Below, piece after piece: positions 1-11,479 of a stretch of 64,000 bases of DNA. The stretch spans positions 1 to 64,000 of the forward strand of contig NZ_NEVL01000002.1 in assembly GCF_002261335.1 (NCBI RefSeq), written 5' to 3'. A program made the translations under genes and the position numbers. The notes beneath the pieces are model-generated. The model was not told where the DNA came from. It searched no databases and saw nothing but the letters and a program-made list of their open reading frames with translations. The stretch comes from Bordetella genomosp. 1 (GTDB taxonomy: Bacteria; Pseudomonadota; Gammaproteobacteria; Burkholderiales; Burkholderiaceae_B). The stretch's first letter is position 1; each line of letters starts with the position of its first letter.

Positions 1-1656
1 CCGCTCGAGAATGTCTGGGTCACCGACATCGAGGGCGTGGTCTACGAAGGCCGCACCACGCTGATGGATCCGGACAAGGCGCGCTACGCGCAGAAGACCG
101 AGGCGCGCAAGCTGGCCGACGTGATCGGCGACGCCGACGTGTTCCTCGGCCTGTCGGCCGGCGGCGTGCTCAAGCCCGAGATGGTCGCGGCCATGGGCCC
201 GCGTCCGCTGATCCTGGCGCTGGCCAATCCCACGCCCGAGATCCTGCCCGAGCTCGCGCGCTCGGTGCGCGACGACATCGTGATGGCGACCGGCCGTTCG
301 GACTATCCGAACCAGGTCAACAACGTGCTGTGCTTCCCCTACATCTTCCGCGGCGCGCTCGACGTGGGCGCCACCACGATCACGCGCGGCATGGAAAAGG
401 CGGCGGTCTATGCCATCGCCGGCCTGGCCGAGGAAGAGCAGAGCGAAGTCGTGGCGGCCGCCTACGGCACCTACGACCTGTCGTTCGGCCCCGACTACCT
501 GATTCCCAAGCCCTTCGACCCGCGCCTGATCGTGCGCATCGCGCCGGCCGTCGCCCGCACCGCGATGGAAGAGGGCGTGGCCACGCGTCCGCTGGCCGAC
601 CTCGACGCCTACGTCGAGCAGCTGCAGCAGTTCGTGTATCACTCCGGCGCCTTCATGAAGCCGCTGTTCGGCACCGCCAAGCGCATCGTGCGCGAGGGCG
701 GCCGTGCCCGCATCGTGTTCACCGAAGGCGAAGACGAGCGTGTGCTGCGCGCCGTGCAGGTGATCGTCGACGAAGGCCTGGCCCGCCCGATCCTGGTCGG
801 CCGTCCTGCCGTGCTGTCGGCCCGCATCGAGAAGTTCGGCCTGCGCCTGCGCCTGGGCCAGGACGTCGAGGTGACCAACCCCGAATACGACGAGCGCTTC
901 CACCAGTACTGGACCACCTACTGGGAGCTGATGTCGCGCCGTGGCATCACGAAAGAGATGGCGCGCGTGGAAATGCGCCGCCGCCTGACGCTGATCGGCG
1001 CGATGATGGTGCGCGTGGGCGATGCCGACGGCATGATCTGCGGCGCCGTGGGCGCCTACCACGACCACCTGCGCTTCATCGACGAAGTGATCGGCATGAA
1101 GCCCGGCGCCAAGACCTACGCCGCCATGAACATCCTGCTGCTCAACGAGCGCACGGTGGCCCTGGCCGACACGCACGTCAACGACGATCCCACCGCCGAG
1201 CAGATCGCCGAGATCTCGATCGCCGCGGCCGAGGAGATGACGCGCCTGAACCTCGCGCCCAAGGTGGCGCTGCTGTCGCGCTCGAACTTCGGTTCGGGCA
1301 GCTCGGCCTCCGGCGCCAAGATGCGCGCCGCGCTCGAGCTGGTGCGCGAGCAGGCCCCCGAGCTCGAGATCGACGGCGAAATGCACGGCGACTGCGCGCT
1401 CGACGAGGCGCTGCGGCTGCGCATCCTGCCCTCGTCCACGCTCAAGGGCGAGGCCAATCTGCTGGTCTGCCCCAACGTCGACGCCGGCAACATCGCCTAC
1501 AACTTGCTCAAGACCGCGGCGGGCGGTAATGTGGCCGTGGGCCCGTTCCTGCTGGGCGCCAATGCATCGGTGAACATCCTGACTTCCAGTTCCACCGTGC
1601 GCCGGATCGTGAACATGACGGCCCTCACCGTGGTAGATGCCAACCTTCCCAGATGA
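1..1656 (+). CDS. maeB: NADP-dependent malic enzyme (MaeB type), 3' part
   Basis: Oxidative decarboxylation of malate to pyruvate, feeding NADPH and pyruvate metabolism in the cytoplasm. The window opens inside the gene: the frame is open from base 1 and the 5' end is missing. About 551 residues remain. The first 200 or so are the NAD(P)-binding malic-enzyme domain (VFLGLSAGGVLKPEM, ALANPTPEI). From about residue 220 to the end lies a phosphotransacetylase-like domain (VFTEGEDERVLRA, NERTVALADTHVN, CPNVDAGN). This fused PTA_PTB tail defines the large MaeB class; in that class the domain is usually regulatory and not an active transacetylase. The stop overlaps the start of the next gene by 20 nt. 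Confidence 0.95.
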   Translation, partial: PLENVWVTDIEGVVYEGRTTLMDPDKARYAQKTEARKLADVIGDADVFLGLSAGGVLKPEMVAAMGPRPLILALANPTPEILPELARSVRDDIVMATGRSDYPNQVNNVLCFPYIFRGALDVGATTITRGMEKAAVYAIAGLAEEEQSEVVAAAYGTYDLSFGPDYLIPKPFDPRLIVRIAPAVARTAMEEGVATRPLADLDAYVEQLQQFVYHSGAFMKPLFGTAKRIVREGGRARIVFTEGEDERVLRAVQVIVDEGLARPILVGRPAVLSARIEKFGLRLRLGQDVEVTNPEYDERFHQYWTTYWELMSRRGITKEMARVEMRRRLTLIGAMMVRVGDADGMICGAVGAYHDHLRFIDEVIGMKPGAKTYAAMNILLLNERTVALADTHVNDDPTAEQIAEISIAAAEEMTRLNLAPKVALLSRSNFGSGSSASGAKMRAALELVREQAPELEIDGEMHGDCALDEALRLRILPSSTLKGEANLLVCPNVDAGNIAYNLLKTAAGGNVAVGPFLLGANASVNILTSSSTVRRIVNMTALTVVDANLPR

Positions 1657-2869
1657 CGACGCAAGCGCCGGGGCCCACGGGCACCGGCGACCGACCGCCC
1701 TGGTCCTGACCGGCGGCGGCGCGCGCGCCGCCTATCAGGTGGGCGTGCTGGGCGCGATCCTGGAGATCCTCGATCCCCAGTCGCGCCCGGGCTTTCCCAA
1801 TCCCTTTCCCATCATCTGCGGCACCTCGGCCGGCGCGGTCAACGCCGCGGCGCTGGCCTGTCGCACCGACCGGCCGCATCTCGCGGTGCGGCGCATGCGC
1901 AGGCTCTGGTCCTCGCTCGAGACCGGCATGGTCTACCGCGCCGACACGCCCGGCCTGGTCGGCACCGGCGTGCGCTGGCTCGGGCTGCTGTCGCTGGGCT
2001 GGATGATGACCAACAAGGCGCGCAAGCGGCCGCAGTGCCTGCTCGACAATGCGCCGCTGGCCGACCTGCTCGGCCGCACGCTCAATTTCAACCGGCTCAG
2101 GCACAACCTGCAGCGCGGCCGGCTGTCGGCGCTGGCCATCACCGCCTCGGGCTACACCAGCGGCGAGCACCTCACCTTCTACCAGTCGAACCGGCCGATC
2201 GAGCCCTGGCACCGCTTCCTGCGGCGGGCCGTGCCCACGCCGATCGGGGTGGACCACATCATGGCGTCGAGCGCGATCCCCTTCGTGTTTCCGGCCCACC
2301 CGGTGGAGGTCCAGGGGCAGGTCGAGTGGTGCGGGGACGGATCCATGCGCCAGCTCGCGCCCATCAGCCCGGCCATCCACCTGGGCGCCGAGCGGGTGCT
2401 GGTGATCGGCACCAGCTATCACGACGAAACCCATCCCGAGCAGCGCGACGAGGCGCCGCCCTATCCCTCGCTGGCGCAGGTGGGCGGGCACACCCTGTCG
2501 AGCATCTTTCTCGACAGCCTGTCGATGGACCTGGAGCGGCTGCAGCGCACCAACCGACTGCTCGACCAGATGGGCCGGCGCGAGGACCCCGCCATGAATC
2601 TGCGCCGCGTCGACGTGCTGGCCATCACCCCCAGCCAGTCGCTCGATCTGCTGGCGCTGGAACACCTTCAGGCCATGCCGGCACAGGCACGTACCCTTTT
2701 CCGGGTTCTCGGTGTATCGTCCGACCCAAGCCGGCAGGGCGGGGGAGCGTTGATGTCGTATCTGCTCTTCGAATCCGCTTACACGCAGCGATTGATAGAT
2801 CTGGGGTATGCCGATACGATGCGGCGTATTGACGAAGTCGTGACGTTTTTCGAGGAGGCCCGGGCATGA
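1637..2869 (+). CDS. Patatin-like phospholipase
   Basis: Predicted serine lipid acyl hydrolase of the patatin family, 410 residues. The oxyanion-hole glycines are at residues 26-30 (TGGGARAAYQVGVL), the nucleophile elbow is GTSAG with Ser64, and the dyad aspartate is Asp234 in DGSMRQ. No signal peptide is visible, so it is probably cytoplasmic or membrane-associated. The ATG at 1637 lies inside the end of maeB and no closer in-frame ATG exists, so translational coupling is likely. It also overlaps the barstar-like gene by 4 nt (ATGA). Physiological lipid substrate unknown. Confidence 0.9.
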   Translation: MPTFPDDDASAGAHGHRRPTALVLTGGGARAAYQVGVLGAILEILDPQSRPGFPNPFPIICGTSAGAVNAAALACRTDRPHLAVRRMRRLWSSLETGMVYRADTPGLVGTGVRWLGLLSLGWMMTNKARKRPQCLLDNAPLADLLGRTLNFNRLRHNLQRGRLSALAITASGYTSGEHLTFYQSNRPIEPWHRFLRRAVPTPIGVDHIMASSAIPFVFPAHPVEVQGQVEWCGDGSMRQLAPISPAIHLGAERVLVIGTSYHDETHPEQRDEAPPYPSLAQVGGHTLSSIFLDSLSMDLERLQRTNRLLDQMGRREDPAMNLRRVDVLAITPSQSLDLLALEHLQAMPAQARTLFRVLGVSSDPSRQGGGALMSYLLFESAYTQRLIDLGYADTMRRIDEVVTFFEEARA

Positions 2870-3333
2870 CGCGGAACGGCCAGACGACGCTGCTGAAGCA
2901 ATTGCGCCGCAACGGGGCAATCGAGCATGATGACCTGGACAAGCAGGACATGGTCAACGCCACGCATGAGCTGGGCATGTCCTTGCTGGTGGCAGACTGC
3001 GATCGCGCCCGCAGCCGTTCGGCGGTATTGCGGGCCATTGCCAAGGCGGTCGACTTCCCCGAATTCTTCGGCGGCAATCTGGATGCGCTCTACGATTGCC
3101 TGTGCGACACCATCCTCGACAACAAGACCGCCGGCGTGGTGCTGTGGCTCTACCGCCTGCACTCCGGGGATCCCGCGCTCGAAGAAGACGCCTCCGCCAT
3201 CGCGGCCGTGTGCGACGACGCGGCGCAGTTCGCCACCGACAACGGCCGCTCGTTCTGCTATGTGATCGAGCATGCCGGCCGCCATCCCGATCCCGAACCC
3301 GGCGTGGCCGCGCAGCCCTACGGCGAAGTCTGA
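2866..3333 (+). CDS. Barstar family protein (barnase-inhibitor fold)
   Basis: A 155-residue protein carrying the barstar signature FPEFFGGNLDALYDCL at residues 64-79, the part of the fold that in Bacillus barstar plugs the barnase active site. An unrelated N-terminal stretch of about 35 residues precedes it. No barnase or other ribonuclease gene is adjacent; the gene is coupled to the patatin gene by a 4-nt overlap. It could inhibit an RNase encoded elsewhere or be a housekeeping barstar homologue, which are common in this order. The partner is unknown. Confidence 0.85.
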   Translation: MTRNGQTTLLKQLRRNGAIEHDDLDKQDMVNATHELGMSLLVADCDRARSRSAVLRAIAKAVDFPEFFGGNLDALYDCLCDTILDNKTAGVVLWLYRLHSGDPALEEDASAIAAVCDDAAQFATDNGRSFCYVIEHAGRHPDPEPGVAAQPYGEV

Positions 3334-3357
3334 GCCGCTGTCATCCCGATGCAACAA

Positions 3358-3380
3358 GGGCTGCCCTGGGCAGCCCTTTT
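3358..3380 (+). terminator. Intrinsic terminator after the maeB-patatin-barstar operon
   Basis: A perfect 9-bp inverted repeat (GGGCTGCCC / GGGCAGCCC) separated by one T and followed by TTTT. It sits 25 nt after the barstar-like stop and between convergent genes. Confidence 0.75.
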
Positions 3381-3419
3381 GCCGTCCGGCGCGCGGCGCC
3401 CGTCCGTGGCGTGGCCGCT

Positions 3420-4160
3420 TCAGTGATGCCAGCCCAGCAGCGCGGTGGCCGCGGCGATCAGCGCCAGGCCGGCAGTCTCGGTGCGCAGCACGCGCGGGCC
3501 GAAGCGCACCGCCGTCACGCCGGCGCGCGCGGTGTCCTGCAGCTCGGCCTCCGACCAGCCGCCCTCGGGGCCGACCAGCAGCGCCAGGCCGTGCGTGCGC
3601 ACGTCGTGCGCGGCCAGGGCGCCCGGCAGGTCGGTCGTGGCGTCGGGGTGGCACAGCAGCCGCAGGCCCGGCTCGGGCTGGGCCAGGTAGTCGCGCAGGC
3701 TTTGCGGCGCATCGACCTCGGTGAGGCGGTTGCGGCCGCACTGTTCGGCGGCCGACTGGGCGATGCGGCGCCAGTGCTGCACGCGCTTGTCCAGCCGCGC
3801 GCCGCTCAGCTGCAGCACGCTGCGCTGCGCCGCCACCGGCACGACCCGCGCCGCGCCCAGCTCGACGGCCTTCTCGATCACCCAGTCCATCTTGTCGCCG
3901 GAGGGCAGCCCCTGCACGAGGGTGACGCGCCCCGGCAGCTCGGCCTCGCGCGGCAGGTGCGCGCCCAGCAGGGCGCAGGCGGCCTTGCCGTCGATGCGCA
4001 GCGTGCCCGGGTACTCGCCGCCCTGGCCGTCGAAGAGCACGAGCGGCGCGCCGTCGCGCAGGCGCAGGACCCGGGCGGCGTGGTGGGCCAGCGCCTCGGG
4101 CAGGGCGATCTCGGTGTTCGGCGCCAGCGGCGTTTCGCAATAGAAGCGGGGAGTGGACAT
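3420..4160 (-). CDS. rsmE: 16S rRNA (uracil(1498)-N3)-methyltransferase
   Basis: SPOUT-class methyltransferase that methylates U1498 of 16S rRNA using S-adenosylmethionine. The 246-residue length is normal. The C-terminal SPOUT knot is clear: LLVGPEGGWSEAEL, then FGPRVLRTETAGLALIAA. The N-terminal PUA-like part begins MSTPRFYCE. The open frame extends further upstream but that extension is low-complexity Arg/Pro/Ala; the ATG at 4160 gives the family-like N-terminus. It stands alone, convergent to the barstar-like gene and divergent from tkt. Confidence 0.93.
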   Translation of the reverse strand: MSTPRFYCETPLAPNTEIALPEALAHHAARVLRLRDGAPLVLFDGQGGEYPGTLRIDGKAACALLGAHLPREAELPGRVTLVQGLPSGDKMDWVIEKAVELGAARVVPVAAQRSVLQLSGARLDKRVQHWRRIAQSAAEQCGRNRLTEVDAPQSLRDYLAQPEPGLRLLCHPDATTDLPGALAAHDVRTHGLALLVGPEGGWSEAELQDTARAGVTAVRFGPRVLRTETAGLALIAAATALLGWHH

Positions 4161-4350
4161 GGGCACAGGGGTGTTTCGGGGCGGGCGCGCAGCGGTCCGG
4201 CGCCTGGCGCGTAGGCTATCACGCGGGACCGGGCGCGCGCCGGCCGGCACCGGGAGTGTAACGGCGTGTAGGCGCGGGGGCGGGCCGCGGGCCCGGCGGC
4301 ATGGGGCCGGGGGCGGTTGCAACAACCGGGTAGGCCGGGTAATCCCTGGA

Positions 4351-4359
4351 TGCTAAAAT
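4351..4359 (+). promoter_or_regulatory. Candidate extended -10 promoter for tkt
   Basis: TGCTAAAAT, an extended -10 (TGnTAnnnT), lies about 80 nt before the tkt ATG in the rsmE-tkt divergent region. No good -35 hexamer is seen at the right distance, which is acceptable for extended -10 promoters. The rest of the 277-nt region is GC-rich with nothing else recognised. Confidence 0.4.
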
Positions 4360-4437
4360 TGTGAGCTTTCCATCCCACATCGTGGCCGCCGCGCGTGCCT
4401 GTGTTGCGCCGCAGCGTCGCCTTACAGAGCCTTCCCA

Positions 4438-6477
4438 ATGAGCAATCCGACCGCCCCCAAACTTGCCTTGGCGGATGCCATCCGCGTACTCGCGATGGAC
4501 GCCGTGCAGAAAGCGAACTCCGGCCACCCGGGGGCGCCCATGGGGATGGCGGAAATCGCCCAGGCGCTGTGGCTGAACAACCTGCGCCACAATCCGGCCG
4601 ACCCGGCCTGGGCCAACCGTGACCGCTTCGTGCTGTCCAACGGCCACGGCTCGATGCTGATCTACGCGCTGCTGCACCTGACCGGCTACGACCTGTCGAT
4701 GGACGAGCTGAAGAACTTCCGTCAGCTGCACTCGCGCACCCCGGGCCACCCCGAAGTGGGCATCACCCCGGGCGTCGAGACCACCACCGGCCCGCTGGGC
4801 CAGGGCCTGGCCAACGCGGTCGGCATGGCGCTGGCCGAGTCGCTGCTGGCGGCCGAGTTCAATCGCCCCGGCCATGCCGTGGTCGACCACCACACCTATG
4901 TCTTCCTCGGCGACGGCTGCCTGATGGAAGGCATCTCGCACGAAGCCTGCTCGCTGGCCGGCACGCTCAAGCTGAACAAGCTGGTCGCGCTCTACGACGA
5001 CAACGGCATCTCGATCGACGGCCACGTCGAACACTGGTTCGGCGACGACACCGCGACGCGTTTCGAAGGCTACGGCTGGAACGTGATCCGTGGCGTCGAC
5101 GGCCATGACGTCGCTGCCGTCGATGCCGCGATCAAGGCCGCCCGCAAGCAGACCGAAAAGCCCACCCTCGTCATCTGCCGCACCGTGATCGGCAAGGGCG
5201 CGCCCAACATGGCCGGCACGCACAACGTGCACGGCGCGCCGCTGGGCAACGACGAGATCGCCGCCACCCGCACCGCGCTGGGCTGGAGCGCCGCGCCGTT
5301 CGAGATCCCCGCCGAGATCTACGCCGGCTGGGATGGCCGCAAGCCCGGCGCCGCCGCGCAGGCCGAGTGGGAGCAGTCGTTCGCTGCCTACGCCAAGGAA
5401 TTCCCCACCGAGGCCGCCGAGTTCAAGCGCCGCATGAAGGGTGACCTGCCGGCCGACTACGCCCAGGCCGTTGCGCGCTTCATCGCCGCCACCAACGAAA
5501 AGGGCGAGACCGTCGCCACCCGCAAGGCCTCGCAGTTCGCCATCACCGAGCTGGCCGGCCTGCTGCCCGAGATGCTGGGCGGCTCGGCCGACCTGACCGG
5601 CTCGAACTTCACCGACTGGAAGGGCGTGGCCGCCGTGCGTGCCGGCGCCGAGGGCCACATCCAGTTCGGCCGCCACATCAACTACGGCGTGCGCGAATTC
5701 GGCATGGCCGCCATCATGAACGGCATCGCGCTGCATGGCGGCTACCTGCCGTTCGGCGGCACCTTCCTGACCTTCTCCGACTACTCGCGCAACGCCATCC
5801 GCATGGCCGCGCTGATGAAGCAGCGCGTGGTGCACGTGTTCACGCACGATTCGATCGGCCTGGGCGAAGACGGCCCGACCCATCAATCGATCGAGCACGC
5901 CAGCAGCCTGCGCCTGATCCCCAACCTGTCGCTGTGGCGCCCGTGCGATACGGTCGAGACCGCCGTGGCCTGGGACTACGCCGTGAGCCGTCCGACCTCG
6001 ATCGGGATGGACGTGCACGAAGGCGGCCCGACCGCGCTGCTGCTGTCGCGCCAGAACCTGCCCTTCGTGCAGCGTGACGAAGCGACCCTGAAAGCGATTG
6101 TCCGCGGTGGTTACGTCTTGCGGGACGCCGAGGGCGCCCGCGCCGTTATCATCGCCACGGGTTCGGAAGTCGCGATCGCGCTGGCCGCGCAGGAAGCGCT
6201 GGCCAAGGAAGGCATCGCGGTGCGCGTGGTGTCGATGCCCTCGACCGACGCGTTCGACGCCCAGGACGCCGACTACAAGCGCAGCGTGCTGCCCGCCGGT
6301 CTGCCGCGCGTGGCCGTCGAAGCCGGCATCACCGCGTTCTGGCACAAGTACGTGGGCCTCGAAGGCGCCGTGGTCGGCATCGACCGCTACGGCGAATCGG
6401 CCCCGGCCGGCGCGCTGTTCAAGTTCTTCGGGCTGACCGCCGAGAAGGTGGCCGAGACCGTCAAGCAGGTTTTGTAA
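4438..6477 (+). CDS. tkt: Transketolase
   Basis: Thiamine-diphosphate enzyme of the pentose phosphate pathway that moves two-carbon ketol units between sugar phosphates. At 679 residues it is full length. The ThDP motif runs from GDG (158-160) to the Asn of DDNG (189). Active-site histidines lie in NSGHPG (His30) and NGHGSML (His70). The pyrimidine-binding domain begins near residue 365 and carries [15 protein letters not shown]. It is followed after 15 nt by gapA on the same strand, so the two are probably cotranscribed. Confidence 0.97.
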   Translation: MSNPTAPKLALADAIRVLAMDAVQKANSGHPGAPMGMAEIAQALWLNNLRHNPADPAWANRDRFVLSNGHGSMLIYALLHLTGYDLSMDELKNFRQLHSRTPGHPEVGITPGVETTTGPLGQGLANAVGMALAESLLAAEFNRPGHAVVDHHTYVFLGDGCLMEGISHEACSLAGTLKLNKLVALYDDNGISIDGHVEHWFGDDTATRFEGYGWNVIRGVDGHDVAAVDAAIKAARKQTEKPTLVICRTVIGKGAPNMAGTHNVHGAPLGNDEIAATRTALGWSAAPFEIPAEIYAGWDGRKPGAAAQAEWEQSFAAYAKEFPTEAAEFKRRMKGDLPADYAQAVARFIAATNEKGETVATRKASQFAITELAGLLPEMLGGSADLTGSNFTDWKGVAAVRAGAEGHIQFGRHINYGVREFGMAAIMNGIALHGGYLPFGGTFLTFSDYSRNAIRMAALMKQRVVHVFTHDSIGLGEDGPTHQSIEHASSLRLIPNLSLWRPCDTVETAVAWDYAVSRPTSIGMDVHEGGPTALLLSRQNLPFVQRDEATLKAIVRGGYVLRDAEGARAVIIATGSEVAIALAAQEALAKEGIAVRVVSMPSTDAFDAQDADYKRSVLPAGLPRVAVEAGITAFWHKYVGLEGAVVGIDRYGESAPAGALFKFFGLTAEKVAETVKQVL

Positions 6478-7503
<1,026 letters not shown>

Positions 7504-7543
7504 GCAACGCATGGGCGCCGCTCTCGGGCGGCGCCGGAAAACG

Positions 7544-7603
7544 GGCCAGACAGGCGCGTTGTGGGGCGGATGCCCGGTCACAACGACGATGTCTGGCCTT
7601 TTT
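7544..7603 (+). terminator. Nested-stem intrinsic terminator between gapA and pgk
   Basis: GGCCAGACA at 7544-7552 pairs with TGTCTGGCC at 7590-7598 and is followed by TTTTT. Inside it, GTTGTG (7558-7563) pairs with CACAAC (7579-7584) and GGGC (7564-7567) with GCCC. A separate 8-bp hairpin at 7514-7535 lies just before it. Together these should end or attenuate tkt-gapA transcripts ahead of pgk. Confidence 0.65.
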
Positions 7604-7646
7604 CTCGGCCTCGCGCAGCGGGCCGATACAAGGGAAATCCGCATAC

Positions 7647-8843
<1,197 letters not shown>

Positions 8844-8904
8844 GCGGCGCGCGCGCGGGTTTGCGGCGTGTCATGCGCCCGGACCCGCGGCGGCGGTAAT
8901 ATCG

Positions 8905-8950
8905 GCAGGCCCGCGTCGTGCGCAAGCATGGCGCGGGCCTGCTGCTTTCC
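8905..8950 (+). terminator. Probable pgk terminator
   Basis: An 11-bp perfect inverted repeat (GCAGGCCCGCG at 8905-8915 with CGCGGGCCTGC at 8932-8942) encloses a 16-nt loop and is followed by a weak T run (TGCTTT). It sits between pgk and the SulP gene. Confidence 0.45.
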
Positions 8951-8964
8951 GACTCACGGACCCG

Positions 8965-10686
8965 ATGATGATCCCGGCTTCGATCTGGCGTTTCCTTCCC
9001 GGCATGGACAAATGGCGCGGCATCACGCCCGCGCAGGCGCGCGGCGACGCGCTCGCCGGCCTGTCGGTGGCCGCCGTCGCGCTGCCCGTGGGCCTGGCCT
9101 ACGCCACCCTGATGGGCGTGCCGGCCGCGGCCGGCCTGTGGGCCGCGATTGCCGGCATGCTGGGCTACGCGCTGTTCGGCGCCTCGCGCACGCTCATCGT
9201 CGGGCCCGACACCGCCACCTGCACGCTGATCGCCGCCACCCTCACCGGCATGGCCATCGTGGCGCCCGAGGAACGGTTGGCGGCGGCCGCCGGCATGGCG
9301 CTGGTGGTGGGCCTGGGCTGCCTGGCGGCGCGCCTGTTCCGGCTCGGCGCGCTGGCCAATCTGCTGTCGCGCCCGGTGCTGGTGGGCTACATGGCCGGCG
9401 TGGCGATCACGCTGGCCGGCGCGCAGTTCGCCGCGCTCACCGGCGTCGGGCCGCGCGGCAGCGACCTGCTGCGCCCGTTTGCCGAGGTGTCGCGCCTGGT
9501 GACGCAGGTGCACTGGCCCACGCTGGTGTTCGGCCTGCTGTGCGTGGCCTTCCTGGCCGCGCTGCGGCTGACGCGGCCCAGGTGGCCGGGGCCGATCCTG
9601 CTGGTCGCGATCTCGTGCCTGGTGTCGTGGCTGCTGAATTTTCCGGCGCTCGGCATCGCGGTGGTCGGCGACATCCCCGCCGGCCTGCCGGCCCTGCACC
9701 TGCCCGAGCGCATGCATGACGTGGACGCGCTGCTGATGGGCGCGGCCGGCGTGCTGCTGGTGAGCTTTTCGAGCGGCATCGTCACGGCGCGCAGCTTCGC
9801 CGCCCGCACCGGCGAGACCGTCGATCCGAACCGCGAGCTGGTCGGCTTCGGCGCGGCCAACATCGCCGCCGGCCTGTTCCAGGGCTTCGTGGTCACGGGC
9901 GCGGACTCGCGCACCGCCGTGGGCCTGTCGGCCGGCGCGCGCTCGCCGCTGACCAGCGTGGTGGCCGCGCTGGCCCTGGCGCTGGTGGTGTCGGTGGCGA
10001 CCGGCGTGCTGTATTGGCTGCCGCAGGCCGCGCTGGCGGCGATCCTGCTGCTGGCCGCGCTGCATCTGTTCGACTGGCGCGCCTTCGCCACGCTGGCGCG
10101 CATCTCGCGCGCCGAGCTGGCGTTTGCGGTGCTGGCCACGGTGGGCGTGGTGTTCTACGGCGTGCTGACCGGCGTGGTGGTGGCCGTCACCGCCACGCTG
10201 ATGTACGTGATGTACGTCACCGCCACGCCGCGCGATGCGCTGCTGGGCCGGCTGCCGGGCGACACGGCGCTGTGCAAGCTGCACCTGAATCCCACCGCCA
10301 AGCCGGTGCCCGGCACGGTGGTGTGGCTGTTCGAGTCGTCGATCTGGTTCTTCAACGCCGACGCGTTCCGCCGGCGCGCGCGCGAGGTGATGGTGCTGGG
10401 GCAGGGCGCGCGCTGGTTCGTGCTCGACGCCGAGGCCATGACGCACGCCGACGCCGACGCCATCGACGCCCTGACGCAGCTCAGGAACGAGGTCGAGGCG
10501 CGCGGCATGACGCTGCTGCTGGCCGGCGGCCACGGCAACTTCCGCATGGCGCTCGACCGCTCGGGCCTGGCCGATGCGATCGGGCGCGACCGCATCTTCC
10601 TCACGCCGGAGCAGGCGGTCGAGGCGGTGGAGGCGGGCCGCTACGGCCGCGCCGAAGATCTCGCCTTCGACCAGAGTGCGCCCTGA
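8965..10686 (+). CDS. SulP-family anion permease with STAS domain
   Basis: Inner-membrane transporter of the SLC26/SulP family, 573 residues. The N-terminal Sulfate_transp core begins WRGITPAQARGDALAGLSVA and continues through roughly ten or more hydrophobic segments to about residue 415. A cytoplasmic STAS domain follows at about 440-560 (VVWLFESSIWFFNADAF, then LDAEAMTHADADAIDAL). SulP members carry sulfate, bicarbonate, dicarboxylates or other anions. The sequence alone does not say which, and the neighbours give no hint. Confidence 0.9.
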   Translation: MMIPASIWRFLPGMDKWRGITPAQARGDALAGLSVAAVALPVGLAYATLMGVPAAAGLWAAIAGMLGYALFGASRTLIVGPDTATCTLIAATLTGMAIVAPEERLAAAAGMALVVGLGCLAARLFRLGALANLLSRPVLVGYMAGVAITLAGAQFAALTGVGPRGSDLLRPFAEVSRLVTQVHWPTLVFGLLCVAFLAALRLTRPRWPGPILLVAISCLVSWLLNFPALGIAVVGDIPAGLPALHLPERMHDVDALLMGAAGVLLVSFSSGIVTARSFAARTGETVDPNRELVGFGAANIAAGLFQGFVVTGADSRTAVGLSAGARSPLTSVVAALALALVVSVATGVLYWLPQAALAAILLLAALHLFDWRAFATLARISRAELAFAVLATVGVVFYGVLTGVVVAVTATLMYVMYVTATPRDALLGRLPGDTALCKLHLNPTAKPVPGTVVWLFESSIWFFNADAFRRRAREVMVLGQGARWFVLDAEAMTHADADAIDALTQLRNEVEARGMTLLLAGGHGNFRMALDRSGLADAIGRDRIFLTPEQAVEAVEAGRYGRAEDLAFDQSAP

Positions 10687-10693
10687 GCCGCGC

Positions 10694-11479
10694 TCAGTCG
10701 ATGATCGAGTAGCCGCCGTCGATGTAGAGCGTCTGGCCCGTGATGCGGCGCGCGCCGTCGGTGGCCAGCCAGGCGGTGGCCTCGCCCACGTCGTCGATGG
10801 TGACGAGGCTGCGCGTGGGCGCCTTGGTCTGGGCCTGTTCGAGCAGATCGTCGAAGCCGGCGATGCCGCTGGCCGCGCGGGTCTTGAGCGGCCCCGGCGA
10901 GATCGCGTGCACGCGGATGCCCTGCGGTCCGAGCTCGGCCGCCAGGTAGCGCGTGGCCGATTCGAGCGCGGCCTTCACCGGCCCCATCATGTTGTAGTTC
11001 TCCACCACCATCTGCGAGCCGTAGTAGGTCATGCAGAACAGCGTGCCGCCGTGCGGCATCAGCGGCTCGGCCAGCTTGGCCATGCGGATGAACGACCAGC
11101 ACGACACGTCCATCGCCATCAGGAAGCCGTCGCGCGAGCAGTCGGTGACCCGGCCGTGCAGGTCGTCGCGCGGCGCGTAGGCGATCGAGTGCATCACGAA
11201 ATCCAGTCCGCCCCACTCGGCGGCGATGCGCGCGAACACGGCCTCGAGCTGGCCCGGCTGCAGCAGGTCGAGCGGCAGCAGCAGGCTGGCCTCGACCTCG
11301 CGCGCCAGCGGTTCGACGTGCGGCAGCGCGCGGTCGTTCAGATAGGTGAGCGCCAGCTCGGCGCCGAGCGCGCGGAAGGCGCGCGCGCAGCCCCAGGCGA
11401 TCGACTGGTCGTTGGCGATGCCGGTGATGAGGCCGCGGCGGCCCGCCAGCGGCGCGAAGGGGGCGGCGGGCGCGCTCAT
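10694..11479 (-). CDS. fabI: Enoyl-[acyl-carrier-protein] reductase (NADH), FabI type
   Basis: Short-chain dehydrogenase performing the last reduction of fatty-acid elongation, 261 residues. It shows the FabI-specific N-terminus GLITGIANDQSIAWG and the Tyr-x6-Lys pair at Tyr162 and Lys169 in NYNMMGPVKAALE. The end is GQTLYIDGGYSI. The start overlaps the ackA stop by 4 nt. Its place as last gene of a DUF3141-pta-ackA operon suggests a link with acyl-CoA and storage-polymer metabolism more than the housekeeping fab cluster. A second fabI elsewhere in the genome would support that. Confidence 0.9.
   Translation of the reverse strand: MSAPAAPFAPLAGRRGLITGIANDQSIAWGCARAFRALGAELALTYLNDRALPHVEPLAREVEASLLLPLDLLQPGQLEAVFARIAAEWGGLDFVMHSIAYAPRDDLHGRVTDCSRDGFLMAMDVSCWSFIRMAKLAEPLMPHGGTLFCMTYYGSQMVVENYNMMGPVKAALESATRYLAAELGPQGIRVHAISPGPLKTRAASGIAGFDDLLEQAQTKAPTRSLVTIDDVGEATAWLATDGARRITGQTLYIDGGYSIID

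Noticed and set aside
4219-6345. A 708-codon reverse open frame opposite tkt
   Set aside because: Antisense shadow: tkt has unmistakable motifs, and the frame's product is low-complexity Ala/Gly/Val/Arg.
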